A stretch of DNA of 8,686 nt, from positions 1 through 8,686 of the forward strand of contig JBCCFD010000352.1 of assembly GCA_039029915.1 (NCBI GenBank). Reading direction: 5' to 3'. Positions 1-5,898 of this stretch are shown here, one piece after another. The notes below the pieces were generated by a model. The model made no database searches. It was given only the letters and a program-made list of their open reading frames with translations, and had not been told where the DNA came from. A program made the position numbers and the translations under genes. The stretch is from QQUD01 sp039029915. Its GTDB lineage: Bacteria; Chloroflexota; Anaerolineae; Promineifilales; Promineifilaceae. Position 1 is the stretch's first letter. The number at the start of each line of letters is the position of its first letter.

Positions 1-191
1 CCCGTGCCATGTCGATGCATTTCTTACCGTAATACAATGCATCATTGTATTGTTCCAGTGTCTGATATATCTCTCCTAGATGGTAACACGCCTGTGCTTC
101 AAATTTTTTCTTACCAGTTTCCTGTGCCATGTCGATGCATTTCTTACTGTAATACACTGCATCATTGTACTGTTCCAGTGTCTGATATATC
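1..191. repeat. 120-bp tandem repeat inside the TPR gene
   Basis: Positions 1-71 and 121-191 match with only about four differences, an exact 120-bp (40-codon) period. The core ATGTCGATGCATT starts at 9 and 129. A more diverged third copy starts at 252, 123 bp further on. The period equals one TPR unit, so the repeat is coding. The near identity of the two left copies suggests recent duplication or gene conversion, and the array may continue past the edge. Confidence 0.85.
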
Positions 192-370
192 GTTCCGAGA
201 TAAAAATACGCTGATACAGCTGCCTTCTTTTCGCGGCCAATACGGTCCACGATGTCGATGCATTGCTTGAGATTCTGAATGGCTTCATCGTATTTCTCCA
301 GCAATAGATTTACTATTACAACAGTTGAAGAAAAAATAAATTTTAATTTAAATTTCCAATAATTTCTCAT
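1..370 (-). CDS. TPR-repeat protein, third gene of the peptide/prenyltransferase operon (partial, C-terminus off the left edge)
   Basis: Reading the minus strand from the ATG at 370-368 gives 123 complete codons with no stop before the window edge. The protein begins MRNYWKFKLKFIF and then consists of tetratricopeptide repeats of 40-41 residues, for example 'YLGTIYQTLEQYNDAVYYSK' and a nearly identical following copy 'HLGEIYQTLEQYNDALYYGK'. The first repeat starts almost at once, with 'NLLLEKYDEAIQNLKQC' in phase with the later ones. The stretch FIFSSTVVIVNLLL is hydrophobic and could be mistaken for a membrane segment, but it aligns with helix A of a TPR, so I treat it as the first repeat. 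The ATG shares bases with the TGA of the upstream enzyme gene (ATGA) and lacks a clear Shine-Dalgarno sequence, which suggests translational coupling. TPR domains bind peptides or proteins; a role as receptor or partner of the operon's small peptide is inference. The effector domain, if any, lies outside the window. Confidence 0.8.
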   Translation of the reverse strand, partial: MRNYWKFKLKFIFSSTVVIVNLLLEKYDEAIQNLKQCIDIVDRIGREKKAAVSAYFYLGTIYQTLEQYNDAVYYSKKCIDMAQETGKKKFEAQACYHLGEIYQTLEQYNDALYYGKKCIDMAR

Positions 371-1299
371 TTTGGAGTCACTGTAATTAATCTTTCCATA
401 AGATGAATTAATTTCTCGCGCTCTTTTCCATTTGGAATCAAAGTTTTCAACATCGTTTTGGCTCTATTAATCCGCACTTGATTTTCTATTTGCCAGTAAA
501 CAAAGGCACCTGACTTTATAAGCATATCTCTTGCTTTTTTTTCTGCCTCCTCAGAATTTCTAGCAGCAAATAAGCTTGATTCTAAAATCGTTCGTTCCTC
601 TGCAGCAAGAACAGACATTGAATATGCAATTGGCAAAGACCATACACCTTGTTTCAAATCACTGGGGTTTCCTTCATGGGACCAAATATCGCTCATATCA
701 TTTGCAATTTGCACAATCATGCCAAAAAGTTTCCCAAATTCAAAAAATTTGTGAGCCAAGTCTTCATCAAATTTTGCAAAATAAGCTGCATTCCAGCAAA
801 CTAATCCATAAAAGCAACCTGATTTCATCTCAGCTATTTGCACGGCCGATTCCAAAGTTGGGTTTTCAACAAGGATGCTTGCTTGTTGACCTTCAACTAC
901 TGGAACAATATTTTTGAATGTTTCACCTTGAATTTTTGCCACAACTTGAGGTGGAATAAAGTCCCGATGATGAAGATTGGATAACAGCTCGCCTGCCTTC
1001 GCAAAAAGCACTGTACCCAGATTAACAAGGCTTCCCCTAACCTTATCATCCGTATTGATATATTTTGATCGGGCGTGCCAATAAGCAACATCAATATCAT
1101 TATCGATGACATCGTCAAACAATTTTAGAACTCTGGTAATTAGATCAGCCACATTTGCCAAAATCAAAATGCTATCATTTGTGGCACCCAATCCATAATA
1201 GCAACTATAGGTTAAAATAGTGGCATAGCTATCACGGACATCTTCTGTAGCTTCAGCTAAATTATCAAGTTTAATTTCGCTAAAAAATCCCTCATTCAT
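367..1299 (-). CDS. ComQ-like class I isoprenyl transferase / polyprenyl synthetase family protein
   Basis: This 310-residue all-helical protein belongs to the trans-isoprenyl diphosphate synthase fold. The first aspartate-rich motif is FDDVID (Asp62, Asp63, Asp66) and the second is NDMSD (Asn200, Asp201, Asp204), followed by DLKQGVWSLPI (214-224), the family's 'DLxxGxxTLPI' segment. These Asp residues bind Mg2+ and the diphosphate of the prenyl donor. Length (ComQ is about 300 residues), the 'MKSGCFYGLVC' segment (158-168) and the adjacent small Trp-ended peptide gene point to ComQ, which prenylates a tryptophan of the pheromone precursor ComX. An ordinary chain-elongating prenyl synthase cannot be excluded from motifs alone. 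The start at 1299 is firm because an in-frame TAA lies directly before it. No strong ribosome site is visible, so translation may depend on the peptide gene 26 nt upstream. The stop overlaps the TPR gene start. The enzyme is probably cytoplasmic or membrane-peripheral. Confidence 0.82.
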   Translation of the reverse strand: MNEGFFSEIKLDNLAEATEDVRDSYATILTYSCYYGLGATNDSILILANVADLITRVLKLFDDVIDNDIDVAYWHARSKYINTDDKVRGSLVNLGTVLFAKAGELLSNLHHRDFIPPQVVAKIQGETFKNIVPVVEGQQASILVENPTLESAVQIAEMKSGCFYGLVCWNAAYFAKFDEDLAHKFFEFGKLFGMIVQIANDMSDIWSHEGNPSDLKQGVWSLPIAYSMSVLAAEERTILESSLFAARNSEEAEKKARDMLIKSGAFVYWQIENQVRINRAKTMLKTLIPNGKEREKLIHLMERLITVTPK

Positions 1300-1325
1300 T
1301 TAAATGCCAAGCCGGTTTAAGGACC

Positions 1326-1547
1326 TTATCCCCAGGGCTTTGTCCAAAATATTTTACTCGTGTTTTCAGCAGACACATTTTGCAAATGCTCAAGGAGAGC
1401 TTGGTCATTTACAATTTGAAGAAAAGCTTCCATTTGATCATTACTCAACTTGGCATAATCAGCAATGAGTGATGGATTAGCAAGAATCTGCTGCAATAGA
1501 TCTGCATGTTGTGTAACCGCAAAGACAAGTTCGTTTAATCCGTTCAT
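1326..1547 (-). CDS. Small ComX-like peptide precursor with Trp-rich C-terminus (putative prenylation substrate)
   Basis: This gene encodes 73 residues and starts at an ATG preceded by a strong GGAGGA. Residues 1-60 look helical and leader-like, with 'LLQQILANPSLIADYAKLS' and 'DQMEAFLQIVND' (18-48). This recalls the ComX precursor, whose leader has an NPE/YPE-L segment, then a glycine- or serine-centred turn, then a second helix. The tail is SKIFWTKPWG, with Trp68 and Trp72; the WG ending resembles the B. subtilis ComX tail QWGD, where the Trp is the prenylated residue. There is no Cys. The gene lies 26 nt upstream of the ComQ-like enzyme, on the same strand, as first gene of the operon. In Bacillus the order is comQ then comX, so the order here is reversed. 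Function as a prenylated, exported signal or other modified peptide is inferred from the tail and the neighbour. No signal peptide is visible. Confidence 0.72.
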   Translation of the reverse strand: MNGLNELVFAVTQHADLLQQILANPSLIADYAKLSNDQMEAFLQIVNDQALLEHLQNVSAENTSKIFWTKPWG

Positions 1548-1550
1548 TTT

Positions 1551-1556
1551 TCCTCC
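1551..1556 (-). promoter_or_regulatory. Strong Shine-Dalgarno of the peptide gene
   Basis: The minus strand reads TTTTGGAGGAAAAATG, so GGAGGA sits three bases before the ATG at 1547. It is the only strong ribosome site in the operon. It supports the small gene being really translated, and probably more heavily than the enzyme behind it. Confidence 0.7.
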
Positions 1557-1646
1557 AAAAATTGATAAAAGTTAGATATCTTACGAGGTTTACATAACTT
1601 AGCCTAATCAGTAAATATCATCCTATGAGCCAATTCTAATTAAATG

Positions 1647-1660
1647 TAGTTGATTAACTA
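1647..1660. repeat. Operator-like palindrome TAGTTGATTAACTA
   Basis: This is a 14-bp near-perfect palindrome (six of seven base pairs). It shares its outer TAGT/ACTA ends with the dyad at 1718-1734 and lies about 100 bp upstream of the peptide gene start. It could be a regulator binding site. It is short and in A+T-rich DNA, so it may be chance. Confidence 0.3.
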
Positions 1661-1717
1661 TACTTCGTGCTGGAACAAGGGAATTCTATCAAATTTATTA
1701 CTTAAACTATAATATGC

Positions 1718-1734
1718 TAGTCATTCATTGACTA
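1718..1734. repeat. Operator-like interrupted palindrome TAGTCA-N5-TGACTA
   Basis: Perfect 6-bp arms flank a 5-bp spacer. The dyad begins five bases after the TATAAT at 1708-1713, so it would cover the start site of any plus-strand transcript from that hexamer. Its ends match those of the palindrome at 1647-1660. Operator function is inference. Confidence 0.35.
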
Positions 1735-1868
1735 TGACTTTGACCCTATTTAGTCTTGTAATTGGGCATAAGGAATATAAACTAAAGCTCAAAGATGCCT
1801 ATCGCAAAACTCGCGTTGAATCGTAGCGTTTGAAGGTTGGCAATCTTTTCCAATTAAAATGGAGCAGT

Positions 1869-2657
1869 ATGAATATCAAACTCATTGCTATCGATGTTGA
1901 CGGTACGCTGTTAGATGATCAACATCAACTCTCTGTTCAAAACGAGCAAGCAATTCAAAAAGCATTGGCGGCTAACATCCAAGTGAGTTTGGCAACCGGC
2001 CGCATGCGGCATTCCTGTAAATGGTTAATAGAGCGGCTGCAATTGAATTCACCGGGAATTTTTATTCAAGGCTTGAGCGTTTGTGACGCTCAGGGCAAGG
2101 TGCTGTTTGGTGAATTTTTAAAGGTATCGGTGCTTGAGCGGTTTTTACCTTTTGCGACGGAGCACGGACTATCGTTTGTTGCCTTCACTGACACACAAAT
2201 TCTTACTCTTGAGAGGGATGAGAAGACGGATATTATTTTGTCTTATGATGAGCCAGCACCGATTGTCGTGCCGTCGCTACTGGCGCCGGCGATTCACAAA
2301 ATTATTATCTTTGATGATCCCGCGCGGGTTCAGAAAATACGTCCGTTGCTAGCTAAACATATGGGTGACTTAGCTAGCGTCCTCATCACCCAACCAGAAA
2401 TGGTTGAAATCATGCCCCCGAATACCTCCAAAGGGCATAGCTTAAAATGGCTCGCCTCTGAGATGAATCTACCCCTTGAAAACGTGATGGCCATCGGCAA
2501 TGCGGAAAATGATTTAACCATGATTCAAGCGGCTGGAATCGGTGTGGCAGTTAAAAATTCCCCGAAGCTAATTAAAGATATCGCAGATATTGTCGTTGCA
2601 TCTAATAATATATCTGGCGTGGCAGAAGCGGTCACACTTACGCTATCAACGAACTAA
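1869..2657 (+). CDS. Cof-type HAD-superfamily phosphatase
   Basis: This 262-residue protein is a haloacid-dehalogenase-fold hydrolase of the Cof (IIB cap) group, which dephosphorylates small phosphorylated metabolites such as sugar phosphates in the cytoplasm. Motif I is IAIDVDGTLLDD (nucleophile Asp9, acid/base Asp11), motif II is LATGR (Thr43), motif III is SKGHSLKWL (Lys188), and motif IV is GNAENDLTMI (210-219). The C-terminal GVAVKNSPKLIKDIADIVV and SNNISGVAEAV segments are typical of the family. Motif IV has Asn211 where most relatives have Asp (GDxxND), while Asp215 is kept. I chose ATG 1869, preceded by GGAG, because the family normally starts right before the IKLIAIDVDGT strand. An upstream TTG at 1830 would add 13 unrelated residues. 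The substrate cannot be read from sequence. The gene is divergent from the peptide operon and converges on the regulator gene. Confidence 0.88.
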   Translation: MNIKLIAIDVDGTLLDDQHQLSVQNEQAIQKALAANIQVSLATGRMRHSCKWLIERLQLNSPGIFIQGLSVCDAQGKVLFGEFLKVSVLERFLPFATEHGLSFVAFTDTQILTLERDEKTDIILSYDEPAPIVVPSLLAPAIHKIIIFDDPARVQKIRPLLAKHMGDLASVLITQPEMVEIMPPNTSKGHSLKWLASEMNLPLENVMAIGNAENDLTMIQAAGIGVAVKNSPKLIKDIADIVVASNNISGVAEAVTLTLSTN

Positions 2658-2719
2658 GAGCGTGTTTTAAAAGTTATCCAGTATGTACTGTACCCTATGG
2701 GCAAAGATTACTAGAAGAC

Positions 2720-2763
2720 TGTCCACAATTAAGTGAGCGATTTGCACAGGCAAATTGAGGACA
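2720..2763. terminator. Dyad between convergent genes (possible bidirectional terminator)
   Basis: The outer arms TGTCC-A-CAATT (2720-2730) and AATTG-A-GGACA (2753-2763) pair with one A/A mismatch. Inside, ATTTGC (2740-2745) and GCAAAT (2750-2755) form an alternative 6-bp hairpin with loop ACAG. It lies in the 124-bp gap between the ends of the HAD gene and the convergent regulator gene, where a shared terminator would be expected. There is no run of T on either side, so the call is weak. Confidence 0.35.
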
Positions 2764-2781
2764 ACCAATTAGCGGCGCATT

Positions 2782-5700
2782 CTAGCAGCGAGCCAACAGC
2801 ATTTTTGTGCGCGGCATGTAAACACGTAGTTGGGAATTTTGTAATATCGCCATTGCGTCTGTCAATAATTGACCCGCAAGGTCGTGATTGTTTTCAGCCA
2901 GTGCAAGCTCGCCCAGCGTTGTCAGTAATTGTGCTTGCACCCGTGGCAATTCATTCTCATCTGCAATCTGCATCCCCTCTTCCAGCAGTCGCTTTGCCTG
3001 AGAGTTGTTGTCTTGCCGCAACTGAACTTGAGCCAGCATGTTGAGATTTAGGCAAATAAATTGAGGTAGCTGAAGTAGATTCATAATCGTAAGTGAGCGG
3101 TTGGCAAAATCCTCAGCTTGGTCCGTTGCGCCTAGAAGCAAGTGAATTTCCGACATAAAGTACAACCCATACCCTTCATACTGTGGCATCTCACTCTCCT
3201 CCGCTATTTGTAAGGACATTTGTAGTTTCTCTATACCAGATGAGAATTGACCCAAATATATCTTGATCAAACCAATCGAAAGATTATGTAACAAAATGCC
3301 CTCTAGGTTCCCAGCCGCTTCTTCAAGCGTGAGTCCCTCTTGAGCAATCACAAGCGCTTTTTCAAATTCGGCCAATTCCATGTATGCAAGAGCCAGTCCA
3401 GCAGTAATTTTGGTGATAGTCTCGCGATCATCAACCATTTGTGCAATGGCCAGCGCTTCTTCAAAAGCATTTTGTGCTAACTCTAATTGTGCCATTCGCC
3501 AATGAATGCTGGCGATTATGAGTAACGCTTTACTTTCTAGTAATTGCTCGCTGTGAAGTCGGGCAAATGCCAGCACCTCTTTCCCTTGTGACATAGCCGA
3601 CTTGTGCTTGTTCATTACCCCATAGGCAAGTCCCAACAAGCTGCGTGCTTCAATGACGAGCTCCAAGTTCTCGTTTTCATCAATAATCGCTTCATATAGG
3701 TCAATTGAGCGGCTAAGCTGGCCAGATTGGGTAAGAAATTTCGCTTGTTCTAATTGTGCCTGTGTGCGTAGGTTACCTGACTCCAGATTGACTGCATCAA
3801 ACATGCCAACAGCCTCTTTCAGATACCCAAGTTGCATATAGAGCTCAGCGAGCGCTCGAATTGAAACACCAATCAAATTACTATCTTGCCACTCGATCGC
3901 GTTGTGCCAAGCAGTGCGGATGTTGTCTAAGTCTCGGCGAATCACGGCAAAAGTGCCGCTGGACATTTGCCCTTGTTCACTTAATTGCGTGAGATAAAAG
4001 TGGCTGTGTCGCCTACGTGTCGCTTTGTGTTCTTGAGCATTCATTTCAGCCGACTTCCCAACATCATCGCGCAAGAAAGCGTCCAAAACAGGGTGCAGGC
4101 CAAAACGATTATTGCCGCGCCGTTGCAGCAACGCATGGTCGATCAGTTTGACGATTGTTAATGGCGATGCTGACAAAATTGCAATGATAGCGTCCATCGA
4201 AAAGCTGCCGTGAAAGAGTGTCAATTGTGATAGCAGGTTGCGTTCGGCCGAATTCAACTGCGTCTGTGCATAGTCAAAAATCGCCCGCAAGCTACGATGT
4301 CGTTCGGGCATATCGCTGCGCGTCGCTACCAGAAAATCGAGGTTTTGCTCAATCTGGTCGGCCAATTGCCTTGCCGTAAACAGGTTAAACCAGCTTCCAG
4401 CCATCTCTAAAGCCAACGGCATGCCAGCCAGTGCGCGGCAGATGCGGATGAGGTGGGGGGTGTTTTCAGACGAAATCTCAAAATCAGGCCGCATCTGCTG
4501 CCCCGTCTTCACCAACAACTCCACCGCTGCAAAATCCCCAATGTCCAATTCACCAATTTCCTCATCTAGCGGCAAATCTAACCCATCCAGAGGCAGGCGC
4601 CACTCGGCACGCAAATTAAGCGGGGCACGACTGGTCACCAAAATATGTACGTCTGGCACATCGGCTAGCAATCGCTCAATACAGCTTGTGTTCGGCAAAA
4701 GCTGTTCGTAGTTATCGAAAACAAGCAGCGGCGCGCGCGCACGCAGAAAACGAATAACTATCTCAGTTGACGAGATGTGTGGGCTTGGTTTCAGTTCCAA
4801 TTGCTCCATCAACACTTGCCAAATGCCGTCTTCGGTGATGACGGTGTTCAAGGGTAAGAAATAGGCGCTTCGATTACCCATGCTACGCCGCACAGCTTCT
4901 ATGGCTAAGCGCGTTTTTCCGATGCCACCAGGACCAATTAGCGTGATGAGCCGTGCATCAGCCGAACTGAGCCGTGCTATCACTCGATTGATGTCAGCTT
5001 CACGACCAACAAACGGCGTGGCAACGGCCGTAAAATTGTGTAGATGAGTGGTTAGCAGTTGCTCCCCACGGATAGCGGCAAGCAGTTCTTCCGTTTCGGC
5101 CGATGGGGTAGCGCCTAACTCCTCCTCCAAAACGGTGACACATTGGTCGTACTGCGCCAAGGCTGCCGCCCGTTGCCCCTGTGCATCAAACAGTCGCATC
5201 AATTGACGATGCGCCCCCTCGTGCCACGCCTCCAAAGCCAATTGCCGCAGTGCTGCCGTCTGAGCCGCATCATATTCTCCATTTGCCAAATGGAGTTCCC
5301 CCACTTGATAGAACAGGGTCAACGCCTGTTGATGCAATCGCTCCCGCTGCGCGATGAGCCATTCGTTAAAGGCGGGGGCGTCTGGCAAGGTCATACCCGT
5401 TAGCAAGTCGCCTTGATAGAGGTTGGCTGCTTCTGCCAAATCGGCGAGGCGCTCGCTGTTAATGAGTCGGGTGAAATGGTGCAAGTCAATTTCGACCGCA
5501 TCTACCTCTAACTGCACGCTGCTCCGCGTAATCGTTAACACTGAATCGGCCGCATCGCCCAATACCTTTTTCAACCGATAGAGAGATTTGCGCAAATTGG
5601 AACGCGCCGATTTTTCATCCCATTCTCCCCACAACAGCGTCGCCAATTTAGTGCGCATATGCGGACGACCAGGTTCTATAGCTAGATAAACCAGCAACGC

Positions 5701-5790
5701 CCTCACCTTGTCAGTTGGAAAATCATCCAATGGGATTGCGTCGAGGCTAGCCTGAAAGCCACCCAACAAGCGCAAATGCAATCGACTCAT
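2782..5790 (-). CDS. AfsR/SARP-like transcriptional regulator: winged helix, BTAD, NB-ARC ATPase, TPR
   Basis: This 1002-residue protein is close in length to Streptomyces AfsR. Residues 1-95 form an OmpR-type winged-helix DNA-binding domain ('RTKLATLLWGEWDEKSARSN', 'LRKSLYRLKKVLGD'). Residues 96-240 form the bacterial transcriptional activation domain ('LYQGDLLTGM', 'RLHQQALTLFYQVGEL'). From about 255 ('PFVGREADINRV') comes an NB-ARC/STAND ATPase with Walker A GPGGIGKT (286-293), Walker B LLVFDN (355-360), sensor ILVTSR (383-388) and a GMPLALEMAG segment (456-465). Residues from about 640 to 1000 are TPR-like helical repeats. STAND regulators of this plan are switched by ATP/ADP exchange and by ligand or partner sensing through the repeats, and activate promoters through direct repeats; such repeats occur just upstream (5812-5851). 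The ATG at 5790 lies six bases after a TATAAT, so the mRNA may be leaderless. The ligand is unknown. The likely targets are itself and the divergent globin. Confidence 0.93.
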   Translation of the reverse strand: MSRLHLRLLGGFQASLDAIPLDDFPTDKVRALLVYLAIEPGRPHMRTKLATLLWGEWDEKSARSNLRKSLYRLKKVLGDAADSVLTITRSSVQLEVDAVEIDLHHFTRLINSERLADLAEAANLYQGDLLTGMTLPDAPAFNEWLIAQRERLHQQALTLFYQVGELHLANGEYDAAQTAALRQLALEAWHEGAHRQLMRLFDAQGQRAAALAQYDQCVTVLEEELGATPSAETEELLAAIRGEQLLTTHLHNFTAVATPFVGREADINRVIARLSSADARLITLIGPGGIGKTRLAIEAVRRSMGNRSAYFLPLNTVITEDGIWQVLMEQLELKPSPHISSTEIVIRFLRARAPLLVFDNYEQLLPNTSCIERLLADVPDVHILVTSRAPLNLRAEWRLPLDGLDLPLDEEIGELDIGDFAAVELLVKTGQQMRPDFEISSENTPHLIRICRALAGMPLALEMAGSWFNLFTARQLADQIEQNLDFLVATRSDMPERHRSLRAIFDYAQTQLNSAERNLLSQLTLFHGSFSMDAIIAILSASPLTIVKLIDHALLQRRGNNRFGLHPVLDAFLRDDVGKSAEMNAQEHKATRRRHSHFYLTQLSEQGQMSSGTFAVIRRDLDNIRTAWHNAIEWQDSNLIGVSIRALAELYMQLGYLKEAVGMFDAVNLESGNLRTQAQLEQAKFLTQSGQLSRSIDLYEAIIDENENLELVIEARSLLGLAYGVMNKHKSAMSQGKEVLAFARLHSEQLLESKALLIIASIHWRMAQLELAQNAFEEALAIAQMVDDRETITKITAGLALAYMELAEFEKALVIAQEGLTLEEAAGNLEGILLHNLSIGLIKIYLGQFSSGIEKLQMSLQIAEESEMPQYEGYGLYFMSEIHLLLGATDQAEDFANRSLTIMNLLQLPQFICLNLNMLAQVQLRQDNNSQAKRLLEEGMQIADENELPRVQAQLLTTLGELALAENNHDLAGQLLTDAMAILQNSQLRVYMPRTKMLLARC

Positions 5791-5796
5791 TTACCC

Positions 5797-5802
5797 ATTA
5801 TA
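5797..5802 (-). promoter_or_regulatory. -10 hexamer TATAAT of the regulator gene
   Basis: The minus strand has a perfect TATAAT ending six bases before the ATG at 5790. With the usual distance from -10 to start site, transcription would begin at or next to the ATG, giving a leaderless mRNA. No good TTGACA-like -35 is seen 16-18 bp upstream; the direct repeats at 5812-5851 occupy that area, consistent with activator-dependent transcription. Confidence 0.5.
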
Positions 5803-5811
5803 CCCAAAATG

Positions 5812-5851
5812 TTGAGACGATTTCGTTTCATCTTGAGACGTTCTTGGAACG
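5812..5851. promoter_or_regulatory. Three direct repeats TTGAGACG/TTGGAACG, candidate SARP binding site
   Basis: TTGAGACG occurs at 5812-5819 and again at 5833-5840. A 6/8 match, TTGGAACG, follows at 5844-5851. The starts are 21 and 11 bp apart, two turns and one turn of the helix. The last repeat ends nine bases before the AATAAT at 5861. In Streptomyces, SARP regulators bind heptameric direct repeats spaced about 11 or 22 bp, with the promoter-proximal repeat about 8 bp from the -10 element. The site sits between a SARP-like gene and the globin. Binding itself is inferred. Confidence 0.5.
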
Positions 5852-5860
5852 CTCCATGTC

Positions 5861-5866
5861 AATAAT
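5861..5866 (+). promoter_or_regulatory. Candidate -10 hexamer (AATAAT) of the globin gene
   Basis: AATAAT matches five of six bases of the -10 consensus and lies 32 bp before the globin ATG. There is no TTGACA at normal distance; the repeat TTGGAACG lies where an activator would replace the -35. Confidence 0.35.
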
Positions 5867-5898
5867 GGGAATCACTTCAACGACAAGGAGAAATTGAT

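Larger units (their letters stand above)
1548..1868. other. Divergent intergenic region between the peptide operon and the HAD gene
   Basis: This A+T-rich stretch of 321 bp has no convincing gene. It must carry promoters for both flanking units. On the plus strand it holds a consensus-like TATAAT at 1708-1713 and a TATAAA at 1776-1781, but neither has a well-spaced TTGACA. A TTGACT (1728-1733) has a weak TAGTCT 17 bp later. On the minus strand I find no clear -35/-10 pair. Two palindromes (1647-1660 and 1718-1734) are listed separately. Confidence 0.5.

Noticed and set aside
4..270. Plus-strand open frame of 88 codons with repeated Cys-rich units
   Set aside because: It is the antisense shadow of the TPR repeats, whose minus-strand translation is a clear TPR pattern.
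367..1299. Terpene cyclase or squalene/phytoene synthase
   Set aside because: The paired DDxxD and NDxxD motifs with the DLKQGVWSLPI segment match the polyprenyl synthase/ComQ group; no carotenoid or terpene pathway genes are adjacent.
1326..1547. Peptide as a Nif11-type or other lanthipeptide-like precursor
   Set aside because: The leader loosely recalls Nif11, but there is no double-Gly cleavage site, no Cys core and no LanM/YcaO/radical-SAM gene nearby; the Trp tail and the isoprenyl enzyme fit ComX better.
1830..1868. TTG start at 1830 for the HAD gene
   Set aside because: It would add 13 residues not typical of the family; ATG 1869 has a GGAG and begins right at the conserved first strand.
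2658..2781. Insertion-sequence remnant (GAGCGTGTTTTAAAA start and the dyad at 2720-2763)
   Set aside because: The opening bases vaguely recall an IS end, but no transposase fragment, matching opposite end or target duplication is visible.
2733..3044. Plus-strand open frame of 103 codons
   Set aside because: It lies almost wholly antisense to the TPR end of the regulator gene and shows no recognisable domain or ribosome site.
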